64,000 bases of DNA, taken from contig NZ_LMKO01000002.1 of assembly GCF_001421705.1 (NCBI RefSeq), positions 66,668-130,667 on the forward strand, in the 5' to 3' direction. Shown in pieces: positions 1-8,116 of the stretch; position 1 is the first letter of the stretch; every line of letters begins with the position of its first letter. This DNA comes from Xylophilus sp. Leaf220 (GTDB taxonomy: Bacteria > Pseudomonadota > Gammaproteobacteria > Burkholderiales > Burkholderiaceae_C). The position numbers and the translations under genes were made by a program. The notes beneath the pieces were generated by a model. That model made no database searches, was not told the DNA's origin, and saw nothing but the letters and a program-made list of their open reading frames with translations.

Positions 1-36
1 TCTCCCCCGCGGGGAGAGGGCTGGGGTGAGGGTTGG
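1..36 (-). repeat. Copy of a CCCTCACCCC-type dispersed repeat (inverted)
   Basis: Read on the minus strand this is a copy of the same C-rich unit (CCCTCACCC followed by CCCTCTCCC and a G-run) found twice more, in the opposite orientation, near 550-586 and 645-681. Units of this kind are common non-coding dispersed repeats in GC-rich proteobacteria. The copy is cut by the window edge. Confidence 0.6.
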
Positions 37-68
37 CCGGCCAATGGAGGGCGCGCCGATATTCCGTG

Positions 69-131
69 ACGCTATTGAATCAATAGCTGATAGCCGGCGC
101 TGTACGCCGGCTGCAGGCACATTTCATTCAA
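69..131 (+). repeat. Dispersed palindromic repeat, family R1, copy 1
   Basis: A short inverted repeat (GCTATTG / CAATAGC) is followed by a GC-rich hairpin with GCCGGCG arms and then GCAGGC. The same architecture recurs near 7992, 8117, 29297, 40676, 56312 and 58258, plus a degraded copy near 45795. No gene is evident on it. Confidence 0.7.
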
Positions 132-231
132 AAATCTGCCTTGGTGCCGGCGCCGGCGCCAGGCGTCACTGCCGCGAAGCCGGCAGCAGCCGACGGACCC
201 CGCTCCCAAGCCCCTCGGGATGCGCCGAGGA

Positions 232-363
232 GCGCAGCGGCAGGCGGAAAAAGGGCCGCGCATGTCTGAGCGCAGCGAGTTTGCGCGGACCCCGCCTGCG
301 CAGCGGCAGGCGGAAAAAGGGCCGCGCATGTCTGAGCGCAGCGAGTTTGCGCGGACCCCGCCT
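232..363 (+). repeat. Perfect tandem duplication, 2 x 66 bp
   Basis: Positions 232-297 and 298-363 are identical 66-base units. The length is a multiple of three, so all open frames stay open through both copies, which produces repetitive but probably spurious reading frames on both strands. It lies within a larger non-coding repeat region; no ribosome binding site or recognisable protein was found here. Confidence 0.85.
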
Positions 364-418
364 GACGCGAGCACCGCAGGTTGCCCGCAGCGCAGCGAAG
401 GGACGCAGCACGCGGGGT

Positions 419-480
419 CGCCTTTTCTTGGTTACTTCTTTTGGCGAAGCAAAAGAAGTGACTCGCCCGCGGGGGCGACA
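419..480. repeat. Non-coding dispersed element with a 10-bp perfect inverted repeat
   Basis: ACTTCTTTTG at 434-443 pairs with CAAAAGAAGT at 450-459 across a 6-base loop, embedded in GC-rich sequence. From memory, this hairpin with its flanks resembles a repeat widespread in Burkholderiales and often mis-annotated as short proteins. With the adjoining tandem duplication it forms one composite repeat region. Confidence 0.55.
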
Positions 481-549
481 TCCCCGCCTCCGCACCCAAC
501 ACGTGCAGTGTTTCCACGAACAGCAGCTGAGGCTGTCAGCCGGGCGCCG

Positions 550-681
550 CCCTCACCCCCACCCTCTCCCAGGGGGAGAGGGAGCCATGCAGGGCAGCCG
601 GGAACGGGTCCGACAGCCGTCAGTGGATGGCCAGCCGAGCGCGGCCCTCACCCCCGCCCTCTCCCAGGGGAAGAGGGAGCC
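550..681 (+). repeat. Two direct copies of the CCCTCACCCC-type repeat
   Basis: Copies at about 550-586 and 645-681 share a C-rich stretch followed by a G-rich complement that can fold back (CCCTCTCCC with GGGGAGAGGG), so each copy can form a hairpin. They are oriented opposite to the copy at 1-36. The 739 bases before the first gene hold only these repeats; no convincing promoter was found. Confidence 0.65.
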
Positions 682-739
682 ATACCACCCGCTGGCAAAA
701 ACCCGCCGCTGACCGCCCGACGCTAGTCAACCACCCCCC

Positions 740-2074
740 ATGTCCACCACCCTCCTCCACCAGGCCCGCCTCCCCCGCTGGCTCCTCCCCCCCGACTGGC
801 CCAGCCTCCCCTCGGGCCACCCCGCCCTGGCCGACATCCACATCGCCCACGGCCGCATCGCCGCCATCGCCCCCGCCCAGCCCCCACGGCCAGCCCTCGG
901 CGCGCAGGCGAATGCGACGACCATGGCAACGACGGTCCACGACCTCCACGGCGCCCCCGTCCTCCCCGGCCTGGTCGACGCCCACACCCACCTCGACAAA
1001 TCCTTCACCCTGCCCCGCATGGGCACGGTGCAGCCCGGCCTGCTGGGCGCGATCGAGGCCATGATGGCCGACCGCGCCCACTGGACGCCGGCCGACGTCC
1101 ACGCCCGCGCCTCCAAGGCGCTGCAGTGGGCCTGGGAGGCCGGTGTGACCCGGCTGCGCACCCACTGCGACTGGTGGGAGCCCACCGCGGTGCCGGTGGC
1201 GTGGGACGTGCTGCGCGGCCTGGCCGAGGAATGGCGCGGCCGCATCGTGCTGGAGCGGGTCAGCCTGATGCCGCTGCACCTGTTCGCCGACGCCGCCACC
1301 GCCGACGCGCTGGCCCGCCAGGTCGCCGCCAGCGGGCCCGGCGCGCTGCTGGGCGGCTTCGTGCACTCGACCAACTGGGACCCGCAGGCGCTGGTGCACC
1401 TGCTGGACGCGGCGGCGCGCCACGACCTCGACCTGGACCTGCATGTCGACGAAGAGCTGCACGCCGGCGCGCAGGGGCTGCTGCACATCGCCCGCCACCT
1501 GAAGGCCATCGGCTACCGGGGCCGCGCGGTTTGCGGCCACACCTGCGCGCTGGCGGCCAAGCCCGAGGCCGAGGCGCTGGCGGTGCTGGACGCGGTGGCC
1601 GATGCGCCGATCACCCTGGTCACCCTGCCGCTCACCAACCTGCTGCTGCAGGACGCGGTGACCGGCCGCAGCCCGCGCCAGCGCGGCCTGACGTTGGTGA
1701 AGGAAGCGCGCGCCCGCGGCATCCCGGTGCTGGTCGCCAGCGACAACGTGCAGGACCCGTTCTGCCCGGTCGGCAGCTACGACCCGGTCGAGTCGCTGGC
1801 CGCCGGCGTGCTGGCCGCGCAGCTGGGCCAGCCCTTCGACACCTGGACCGATGCGCTCTGCCGCGCCGACTGGCTGGGCCGCGCGCCCGGCCGGCTGCCG
1901 CTGCAGCCGGGCGACGCGGCCGACCTGGTCGTCTTCACCGCGGCCGACGCCTGGGGCTTCCCCTCGCGCAGCCAGCCGCGCACCGTGTGGCGCGACGGCG
2001 TGCCGCTGGCCGCCACAGCCACCACCACCACCACCGCCCCCGCGATGGCCGCCACCGAAGGAGCCCTCGCATGA
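740..2074 (+). CDS. Cytosine-deaminase-like metal-dependent amidohydrolase
   Basis: A 444-residue cytoplasmic TIM-barrel amidohydrolase of the cytosine deaminase/AtzC type, expected to deaminate or hydrolyse a ring amide or amidine. Metal-site motifs appear in family order: VDAHTHLDK near residue 80, LHVDEELHAG near 240, CGHTCAL near 268 and ASDNVQDPF near 335. The N-terminus is proline-rich and no clear ribosome binding site precedes the ATG, so the start is the least certain point. Its stop overlaps the RidA-family start (ATGA), and it leads a run of cotranscribed genes ending at 7993. The company of a creatininase-family amidase and an NMT1-type importer suggests a nitrogen heterocycle substrate; true cytosine deaminase activity is not shown. 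Confidence 0.85.
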   Translation: MSTTLLHQARLPRWLLPPDWPSLPSGHPALADIHIAHGRIAAIAPAQPPRPALGAQANATTMATTVHDLHGAPVLPGLVDAHTHLDKSFTLPRMGTVQPGLLGAIEAMMADRAHWTPADVHARASKALQWAWEAGVTRLRTHCDWWEPTAVPVAWDVLRGLAEEWRGRIVLERVSLMPLHLFADAATADALARQVAASGPGALLGGFVHSTNWDPQALVHLLDAAARHDLDLDLHVDEELHAGAQGLLHIARHLKAIGYRGRAVCGHTCALAAKPEAEALAVLDAVADAPITLVTLPLTNLLLQDAVTGRSPRQRGLTLVKEARARGIPVLVASDNVQDPFCPVGSYDPVESLAAGVLAAQLGQPFDTWTDALCRADWLGRAPGRLPLQPGDAADLVVFTAADAWGFPSRSQPRTVWRDGVPLAATATTTTTAPAMAATEGALA

Positions 2075-2511
2075 CCGGCGCACAACCCCTGGCCCGCTAC
2101 GCGGCCTACCGCCGGATCGGCGACACGGTCTACCTCTCGGGCGTGATCCCGGTCGATCCGGCGGCGGGCCTCATCGTGCGCGGCTTCGCCGACATTCCGC
2201 GCGACGCGGCCGACCGCATCGGCCGCACCGGCGAGTTCTCGACCGACGCCAAGCAGGGCCCGATCCTCGCGCAGAGCTGGATGGTGCTCGACCTGATCCG
2301 GCAGACGGTGGAGTCGGCCGGCGGCCGGATGGAGGACGTCTTCAAGCTGGTGCAGTACTTCCGCAACCTCGACCACTTCCCGCTCTACAGCACGGTGCGC
2401 CGCCAGTTCTTCCCCGAGGTGTCGCCCGCCTCCACCGTGGTCGAGGTGAGCGGCCTGATGCCGACCGCCGACGTGCTGATCGAGGTCGAAGCGACAGCAT
2501 GGATCCGATGA
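2071..2511 (+). CDS. RidA (YjgF/YER057c/UK114) family protein
   Basis: A 146-residue member of the RidA superfamily, small trimeric proteins that hydrolyse reactive enamine/imine intermediates or act as accessory hydrolases in catabolic operons. The body shows the family pattern: early YLSGVIPVD strand, central helix with AGGRMEDVFKLVQYF, and C-terminal strand ending in EVEATAWIR. It carries an insert (RGFADIPRDAADRIGRTG) near residues 35-52 that makes it longer than the usual 125-130. Its ATG overlaps the preceding stop by four bases, implying translational coupling. In this operon it probably handles an unstable imine or carbamate released by the neighbouring hydrolase or oxidase (inference). 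Confidence 0.85.
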   Translation: MTGAQPLARYAAYRRIGDTVYLSGVIPVDPAAGLIVRGFADIPRDAADRIGRTGEFSTDAKQGPILAQSWMVLDLIRQTVESAGGRMEDVFKLVQYFRNLDHFPLYSTVRRQFFPEVSPASTVVEVSGLMPTADVLIEVEATAWIR

Positions 2512-2512
2512 C

Positions 2513-2584
2513 CCCCCGAAGCGCCTGCGGCGCCTCCCCCCAGGGGGCGCCACCGGCGGCCCGGCGAAGCCGGTTCCGCGGTGG
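2513..2584 (+). repeat. Dispersed intra-operon repeat, family R2, copy 1
   Basis: It starts one base after the RidA stop. A C-run/G-run hairpin is followed by a segment ending CCGGCGAAGCCGGTTCCGCG that is shared with the copy at 4624-4714. Oriented with the upstream gene. The rest of the gap to 2686 holds a GAAAGA ribosome-binding-like sequence just before the next ATG. Confidence 0.7.
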
Positions 2585-2686
2585 CCCTGGATCCGGAAGC
2601 ATGCCGCGGTGCCGGTGCACGGCATGGCGCCGGCTCGCACGCGTCCTTGATACGGCCCCTGGCCGAACACACCCCGAAAGATCCCG

Positions 2687-3559
2687 ATGCTCCACGGCTA
2701 CACCCCGCCCCACCGCTTCCTGCCCTACCTGAGCTGGACCGACGTCGATGCGCTGCCCGACCGCGAGAACACGGTCGTGGTGCTGCCCTGCGGCGCCATC
2801 GAGCAGCACGGGCCGCACCTGCCCTGCTCGGTCGACAGCGTCATCTCGGCCGGCGTGATCGGCCGCGCGCTGGCGCTGCTGCCCGCCGACATCCCGGCCT
2901 TCGCGATGGCGCCGATCACCTACGGCAAGTCGGAAGAGCACCTGCACTTCCCCGGCACGATGACGCTGACCGGCACCACGCTGCTGGCCACCATCGTCGA
3001 GATCGGCGAATCGGTCTACCGCTCGGGCTTTCGCAAGCTGGTGTTCGCCAACGGCCACGGCGGCCAGCCGCAGGTGCTGGAGATGGCGGCGCGCGAGCTG
3101 CGGCTGCGGCACGGCGACTTCGTGGTGATACCGCACGGCGTCTCGCGCCTGCCCAATGCGTCGAGCAAGCAGGTGAGCGAGCAGGAGAAGAAGCTCGCGA
3201 TGCACGCCGGCCATTCCGAGACCGCGCTGATGCTGGCGCTGGCGCCCGACACGGTGCACATGGAGCGCGCGGTGGCGGCCATGCCGCCGGTGTTCCCGAT
3301 CAGCCTGCTCTCGCCCGACGGCCGCCCGGCCTGCGCCTGGACGGCGCGCGACTTCGGCCCCACCGGGATCATCGGCGACCCGACCACCGCCACGGCGGAG
3401 CAGGGTGTCGAGATCCTCGAGACGCTGGCCGCCAGCTGGGTGCAGGTGCTGACCGAGCTGCATGCGCTGCGCTGGGTGGTGCGGCCCGAAGCCACCTGGG
3501 AGCGCGGCCACCACACCGGCTTCGTCCAGACCGCCGCAGGGCTCGCGGCGCCTGCCTGA
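2687..3559 (+). CDS. Creatininase family amidohydrolase
   Basis: A 290-residue enzyme of the creatininase/FAPy-deformylase-like family, zinc-dependent hydrolases of cyclic or formylated amides. Family signatures are clear: LPCGAIEQHGPHLP near residues 34-47 (metal-binding E and H), TYGKSEEHLHFPGTMTL near 87-103, and FANGHGGQ near 120-127. Creatininase itself is about 260 residues. The MLHGYTPP start has a GAAAG ribosome-binding-like sequence about five bases upstream. Related enzymes open creatinine, mycofactocin precursor or formamidopyrimidine; here the linked NMT1-type importer makes a pyrimidine-derived amide a reasonable guess, but the substrate is not evident. Confidence 0.88.
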   Translation: MLHGYTPPHRFLPYLSWTDVDALPDRENTVVVLPCGAIEQHGPHLPCSVDSVISAGVIGRALALLPADIPAFAMAPITYGKSEEHLHFPGTMTLTGTTLLATIVEIGESVYRSGFRKLVFANGHGGQPQVLEMAARELRLRHGDFVVIPHGVSRLPNASSKQVSEQEKKLAMHAGHSETALMLALAPDTVHMERAVAAMPPVFPISLLSPDGRPACAWTARDFGPTGIIGDPTTATAEQGVEILETLAASWVQVLTELHALRWVVRPEATWERGHHTGFVQTAAGLAAPA

Positions 3560-3629
3560 GCGGCGCGCCCATCGCATCGCACACCGCCTCTTTCCCACCC
3601 CTTCCACCGCTCCACCGAAAGGCCTTCCC

Positions 3630-4622
3630 ATGCGCAACCGCACCGCTCTCCGCCTCGGCTCCTTCGCCCTCGCACTGGCTGCCGCCACCGGCGCCGCACA
3701 GGCCCAGGCGCCCGAGAAATTCGTCTACATGACCAACTGGTACGCGCAGGCCGAGCACGGCGGCTTCTACCAGGCGATCGCCACCGGCCTCTACCAGAAG
3801 GCGGGCCTCGACGTGACGGTGAAGATGGGTGGCCCGCAGGTCAACATCGTGCAGATCATGGCCGCCGGCCAGGCCGACTGCGTGATGGGATCGAGCGACC
3901 TGCAGATGATGCAGGTGCGCGAAGGCGGCGTGCCGGTGACCACCGTCGCCGCCGTGTTCCAGAAAGACCCGCAGGTGCTGATCGCGCACGAGGACGTGAC
4001 CACCTTCGAGCAGCTGAAGGGCAAGACCATCCTCATCGCCCAGTCGGCCAACCGCGGCTACTGGCCGTGGCTGAAGGCCAAGTACGGCTTCACCGACAGC
4101 CAGACGCGGCCCTACACCTTCAACATCCAGCCCTTCGTCGCCGACAAGAACACCGCGCAGCAGGGCTACCTGACGTCGGAGCCCTACGCGATCCAGAAGG
4201 CCGGCGTGAAGGCCAACACGCTGATGTTCAGCGACCACGGATTCCCGGCCTACGCCACCACCGTGACCTGCATGGACAAGACGCTCAAGGACCGCGCCAA
4301 GGCGGTCGCCGCGTTCGTGAAGGCCTCGGCCGAAGGCTGGAAGAGCTACCTGGCCGACCCCGCGCCCGGCAACGCCCTGATCAAGAAGGACAACCCCAAC
4401 ATGACCGACGAACAACTGGCCTACAGCGTCGCCAAGCTGAAGGAGCTGGGCATGGTCACCGGCGGCGACGCGGCCACGCAGGGCATCGGCACGATCACCG
4501 ACGCGCGCGCCAAGGCCAGCTACGACTTCCTGGTGTCGGCCAAGCTGCTCGACCCGGCCAAGACCGAACTGGCCAAGACCTACACCACCTCGTTCATCAA
4601 GGACGCGAAGGTCCTTCCTTGA
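3630..4622 (+). CDS. ABC transporter substrate-binding protein, NMT1/THI5-like
   Basis: A 330-residue periplasmic solute-binding protein. The N-terminus has a classical signal peptide (two Arg, then hydrophobic LGSFALALAAATGAA, cleavage after AQA about residue 26). The mature part begins KFVYMTNWYAQAEHGGFYQA, typical of NMT1/THI5/SsuA-type receptors such as ThiY, which binds formylaminopyrimidine. The start is chosen at the ATG giving a clean signal sequence rather than longer upstream frames. It pairs with the downstream ATPase and permease genes. The ligand could be a pyrimidine, but the fold also serves nitrate, sulfonate and aromatic sulfonate importers. Confidence 0.88.
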   Translation: MRNRTALRLGSFALALAAATGAAQAQAPEKFVYMTNWYAQAEHGGFYQAIATGLYQKAGLDVTVKMGGPQVNIVQIMAAGQADCVMGSSDLQMMQVREGGVPVTTVAAVFQKDPQVLIAHEDVTTFEQLKGKTILIAQSANRGYWPWLKAKYGFTDSQTRPYTFNIQPFVADKNTAQQGYLTSEPYAIQKAGVKANTLMFSDHGFPAYATTVTCMDKTLKDRAKAVAAFVKASAEGWKSYLADPAPGNALIKKDNPNMTDEQLAYSVAKLKELGMVTGGDAATQGIGTITDARAKASYDFLVSAKLLDPAKTELAKTYTTSFIKDAKVLP

Positions 4623-4623
4623 G

Positions 4624-4714
4624 CTCTCCCCCAGGCTTCGCGCACTGCGTGTCGCTTCGCCAACCCCCTACCGGGGGCAACACCAGCGGCCCGGCGAAGC
4701 CGGTTCCGCGGTGT
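4624..4714 (+). repeat. Dispersed intra-operon repeat, family R2, copy 2
   Basis: Begins immediately after the solute-binding protein stop with a C-run plus AGGCT, passes through a CCCCC-TA-CCGGGGG hairpin and ends CCGGCGAAGCCGGTTCCGCG. Same orientation as copy 1, giving the operon two repeat spacers in the only sizeable gaps between its genes. Confidence 0.75.
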
Positions 4715-4747
4715 TCCACGACAAGGCCGTACAAAGAGAACCACCCC

Positions 4748-5584
4748 ATGAACCGCCTCGAAACCGACACCCTTGCGCCTTCGGCGGCGCAGGCGAACGC
4801 CATGCCGGCGGTGGAAATCCTCTCCGTCGAGAAGACCTACCCCAACGGCACGCAGGCGCTGCTGCCGGTGGACCTGCGCATCGAGGAGGGCGAATTCGTC
4901 ACCCTGCTCGGCCCCTCGGGATGCGGCAAGAGCACGCTGCTGAAGATGGTGGCCGGCCTGCTGGAGCCCACCGACGGCCGGCTGCTGCTGTGGCGCAAGC
5001 CGGTGGAGCAGCTGGACGCGACCGGCCGCAAGATGGCCTTCGTGTTCCAGTCGCCCACGCTGATGCCCTGGGCCAGCGTGCGCACCAACGTGCGGCTGCC
5101 GCTGGACCTGGCGGGCGTGGAGCGCAAGGCGGCCGATGCGCGGGTGACCGAGGCGCTGGCGCTGGTGGGCCTGGCGAAGTTCGCCGACGCGCTGCCGCGG
5201 GCGCTGTCGGGCGGCATGCAGATGCGCGTCTCGATCGCGCGCGGCCTGGTCACGCAGCCCGACCTGCTGCTGATGGACGAACCCTTCGGCGCGCTCGACG
5301 AGATCACCCGCCACAAGCTCGACGCCGAGCTGCTCGACCTGTGGCGACGCAAGAAGCTCACCGTGGTCTTCGTCACCCACTCGATCCACGAGGCGGTGTT
5401 CCTGTCGAGCCGCGTGGTGATGATGGCCGCCCGGCCGGGCCGGGTGGTGGAGCAGTTCACGATCGACGCGCCCTACCCGCGCACCGCCGATTTCATGGTC
5501 TCGCCCGAGTTCGCCCGCTATGCGCGGCAGCTGCAGGACAGCCTGCTGCGGGCCAGCGAGAGCACCGAGGAGGAGACGGCATGA
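4748..5584 (+). CDS. ABC transporter ATP-binding protein (SsuB/TauB/ThiZ type)
   Basis: A 278-residue nucleotide-binding subunit of the nitrate/taurine/sulfonate-type importer family. Visible motifs: Walker A GPSGCGKST near residue 57, Q-loop VFQSPTLMPW near 99, signature LSGGMQMRVSIARGL near 154, Walker B LLLMDEPFGALDE near 175, and the switch histidine in VFVTHSIHEA near 208. It acts at the cytoplasmic face with the permease below and the upstream binding protein. Its stop overlaps the ATG of a 22-codon reading frame that bridges to the permease gene. Confidence 0.92.
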   Translation: MNRLETDTLAPSAAQANAMPAVEILSVEKTYPNGTQALLPVDLRIEEGEFVTLLGPSGCGKSTLLKMVAGLLEPTDGRLLLWRKPVEQLDATGRKMAFVFQSPTLMPWASVRTNVRLPLDLAGVERKAADARVTEALALVGLAKFADALPRALSGGMQMRVSIARGLVTQPDLLLMDEPFGALDEITRHKLDAELLDLWRRKKLTVVFVTHSIHEAVFLSSRVVMMAARPGRVVEQFTIDAPYPRTADFMVSPEFARYARQLQDSLLRASESTEEETA

Positions 5585-5649
5585 ACGCCCGACCGACCCT
5601 TTCGCGCAGCGCCCGCATCGCCCTGCCCCGCACGGAGGTGGCCCGATGA
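5581..5649 (+). CDS. 22-codon bridging ORF between ABC ATPase and permease genes
   Basis: ATG at 5581 overlaps the ATPase stop (ATGA) and its own TGA overlaps the permease ATG at 5646 (ATGA). The predicted peptide (MNARPTLSRSARIALPRTEV plus AR) is basic and has no known domain. The double four-base overlap suggests a translational relay that keeps ribosomes moving into the permease gene, rather than a functional protein. It could also be chance in GC-rich DNA. Confidence 0.35.
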   Translation: MNARPTLSRSARIALPRTEVAR

Positions 5650-6602
5650 GCGCCATGCAGCAAGCACGGAGTTTTCCGGCAGAGGCGCCGGCGGCATCGG
5701 CCGACCTGATGCAGGCCGCGGTGCCGGCAATGCCGGTGGCTGCGGTGCCCGTAGCACCGGTCTTCCGCGCGCCGCCCGCCGGCTGGAAGCCGCCGGCCCG
5801 CGCCGCGGTGCGGGTGCCGCTGATGCAGCAGCCCCGGGTGCAGCGGGTGGTGTATCCGCTGATGGTCGGCGTGGTGCTGGTGGCCGTCTGGCAGGCCCTG
5901 GTCACCGGGCTGGAGCTGCCGCCCTACCTGGTGCCCTCGCCGCTGCTGATGCTGCAGACGCTCTTCACCGACTGGGCGCCGCTGGGCCTGGCGCTGTGGG
6001 TGACGGTGAAGATCACGCTGCTGGCCTTCGTCACGGCCACGGTGATGGGCGTGCTGATTTCCTTCGTCTTCGTGCAGAGCCGGCGCATCGAGACGGCGCT
6101 GTTCCCGTACGCGGTGCTGCTGCAGGTCACGCCCATCGTGGCGGTGGCGCCGCTGATCATCATCTGGGTGCGCGACCCGCTGGCCTCGATGGTGATCTGC
6201 GCGACGCTGGTGGCGCTGTTCCCGATCATCAGCAACACCACGCTGGGCCTGCGCAGCATCGACCCCGACCTGCAGGCCTACTTCCAGCTGAACCGGGCCA
6301 GCCGCTGGCAGCAGCTGGTGCGGCTGCGCATCCCCAGCGCGCTGCCGTATTTCTTCGGCGGGCTGCGCATCTCCAGCGGCCTGGCGCTGATCGGCGCGGT
6401 GGTGGCCGAGTTCGTGGCCGGCACCGGCGGCACCGGCGCGGGGCTGGCTTATCAAATCCTGCAGGCGGGCTTCCAGCTGAACATTCCGCGCATGTTCGCC
6501 GCGCTGCTGCTGATCTCGTTGACCGGCGTGGCGCTGTTCGCCGCCATGTCGTGGCTGACCCGCCGGGCGCTCGGCGCCTGGCATTCTTCGGAGACCTCAT
6601 GA
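5646..6602 (+). CDS. ABC transporter permease (BPD_transp_1, SsuC/TauC type)
   Basis: A 318-residue inner-membrane permease for the NMT1-type importer. About six hydrophobic segments run from VYPLMVGVVLVAVWQALV near residue 62 to the C-terminus. The EAA-loop region is seen in the segment from LQAYFQLNRASRWQQLVRLR to IPSALPYFFGGLRI near 208-242. The first 55 or so residues are an unusual Ala/Pro/Val-rich cytoplasmic extension; if a later start is used the protein would be nearer the usual 250-270 residues. Coupled upstream to the 22-codon ORF and downstream to the FAD oxidase, both by ATGA overlaps. Confidence 0.9.
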   Translation: MSAMQQARSFPAEAPAASADLMQAAVPAMPVAAVPVAPVFRAPPAGWKPPARAAVRVPLMQQPRVQRVVYPLMVGVVLVAVWQALVTGLELPPYLVPSPLLMLQTLFTDWAPLGLALWVTVKITLLAFVTATVMGVLISFVFVQSRRIETALFPYAVLLQVTPIVAVAPLIIIWVRDPLASMVICATLVALFPIISNTTLGLRSIDPDLQAYFQLNRASRWQQLVRLRIPSALPYFFGGLRISSGLALIGAVVAEFVAGTGGTGAGLAYQILQAGFQLNIPRMFAALLLISLTGVALFAAMSWLTRRALGAWHSSETS

Positions 6603-7993
6603 ACGCCATCGCCGACACCGCCATCGACCGCCTGCAGGACGCCCTGCCCGATGCCGACTGGATCACCGACGCCTCGCGCGTCGCCCGCCTGTCGCAGGAC
6701 TTCGCCTGGTACAGCCCGGTGCTCAAGCGGCAGCTGGCCGACAAGCGCGCCGACATCGCGGTGCGGCCCCGCACCGAGGACGAGATCCGCAGCGTGGTGG
6801 CCGCCTGCGCCCGGGAGGGCATCCCGATCACCGTGCGCGGCAGCGGCACCGGCAACTACGGCCAGTGCATCCCGCTGCAGGGCGGCCTGGTGCTGGACCT
6901 GTCGGCCTACAACGGCTTCGGCTGGGCGCGCGACGGCGTGGGCCGCGCGCAGGCCGGCATCCGGCTGGCGGCCTTCGACGACGAGGCCCGGCCCCACGGC
7001 TGGGAGCTGCGCTGGCTGCCCTCCACCTACCGCAGCGCCACGCTGGGCGGCCTGTACGGCGGCGGCTTCGGCGGCGCCGGCTCGGTCACCTACGGGCCGC
7101 TAGCGGCGCCCGGCAACGTGCTGGGCGTGCGGGTGATGACGGTAGAGCCCGAGCCCCGGGTGCTGGAGCTGCGCGGCGCCGAGGCCCTGCTGCTGCACCA
7201 CACCTACGGCACCAACGGCATCGTGCTGGAGCTGGAGGTGGCCCTGGCCCCCGCCACGCCGTGGACCGAATGCATCGCCGTCTTCGAGGCGGGCGACGCG
7301 GGCTACGCCGCGGCCCTGGAGTGCGCCGGCACCCTCGCCGCCGCGCCGGGCATCGTGAAGAAGGAGGTGTGCTTCCTGGGCGCGCCGGTGCCCGACTACA
7401 TGGCCTCGCTCGCCGAATGGCTGCCCGCCGGCTGCCACGCGCTGCTGCTGTCGGTCGCGCCGCAGTCCGAATCGACCGTGCAGGAGATGGTCGCGGCGCG
7501 CGGCGGCCGCATCGGCTACCGCAAGGATGCCGAGGCGGTGCGCACCGGCAAGAAGACGCTGCTGGAGTACACCTGGAACCACACCACCCTGCACGCGATG
7601 AAGGTCGACCCGACGCTCACCTACCTGCAGACCGGCTTCGACCCCCTGCGCCACCGCGAGCAGGTGCTGGCGCTGGAAAAGGCGCTGGGCGGCGAAGTGC
7701 TGATGCACCTGGAATTCCTCCGCACCAAGGACGGCGCCGCCACCTGCAGCGGCCTGCAGCTGGTGCGCTTCACCACCGAGGCGCGGCTCGAAGAAATCAT
7801 GCAGATCCACCGCGACCACGGGGTGCACATCAACAACCCGCACGTCTACGTCGTCGAGGACGGCAAGCAGGGCCAGATCAACCCGGCGGTGGTGGAGATG
7901 AAGGCCCGCTTCGATCCGCAGGGCTTGCTGAACCCGGGCAAGCTGCGCGGATGGGAGCAGCGGATGGCGGCGGCGGCGTCGACGGCGGGCTGA
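6599..7993 (+). CDS. FAD-binding oxidoreductase (VAO/GlcD-like family)
   Basis: A 464-residue flavoprotein of the vanillyl-alcohol-oxidase fold. The N-terminal FAD_binding_4 domain shows AVRPRTEDEIRSVVAACARE near residue 56, then ITVRGSGTGNYGQCIPLQGG (diphosphate-binding loop) near 80. A glycine-rich GGLYGGGFGGAGSVTYG follows near 148. The C-terminus ends with a typical PQGLLNPGKL motif. No signal peptide, so cytoplasmic. Last gene of the operon; its start overlaps the permease stop. It probably oxidises the imported compound or a ring-opening product (inference). The stop codon runs directly into a family R1 repeat. Confidence 0.87.
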   Translation: MNAIADTAIDRLQDALPDADWITDASRVARLSQDFAWYSPVLKRQLADKRADIAVRPRTEDEIRSVVAACAREGIPITVRGSGTGNYGQCIPLQGGLVLDLSAYNGFGWARDGVGRAQAGIRLAAFDDEARPHGWELRWLPSTYRSATLGGLYGGGFGGAGSVTYGPLAAPGNVLGVRVMTVEPEPRVLELRGAEALLLHHTYGTNGIVLELEVALAPATPWTECIAVFEAGDAGYAAALECAGTLAAAPGIVKKEVCFLGAPVPDYMASLAEWLPAGCHALLLSVAPQSESTVQEMVAARGGRIGYRKDAEAVRTGKKTLLEYTWNHTTLHAMKVDPTLTYLQTGFDPLRHREQVLALEKALGGEVLMHLEFLRTKDGAATCSGLQLVRFTTEARLEEIMQIHRDHGVHINNPHVYVVEDGKQGQINPAVVEMKARFDPQGLLNPGKLRGWEQRMAAAASTAG

Positions 7994-8052
7994 TTGCTAC
8001 CGAATGCATAGCTGACGGCCGGCCCGGGGCGCCGGCTGCGAGGTCTTTTTGC
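7992..8052 (+). repeat. Dispersed palindromic repeat, family R1, copy 2
   Basis: Starts at the stop codon of the FAD oxidase gene (TGATTGCTA) and carries the GCATAGC arm, GGCCGGC/GCCGGC hairpin and a T-run (TCTTTTTG), so it could act as a 3'-end stem-loop for the operon. The run 7994-8224 between convergent genes otherwise holds only R1 copies. Confidence 0.6.
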
Positions 8053-8116
8053 CCGCATTCTTTCGCAAACGCGGCCACGCCGGCCGCCGGCCTTCCGCAT
8101 GCGTGTCGCATGCGCT

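Noticed and set aside
26-726. Two overlapping rightward frames of 228 and 168 residues with repeated SERSEFARTPP segments
   Set aside because: They run through dispersed repeats and a 66-bp tandem duplication, have no domain and look like the well-known false proteins produced by such elements in Burkholderiales.
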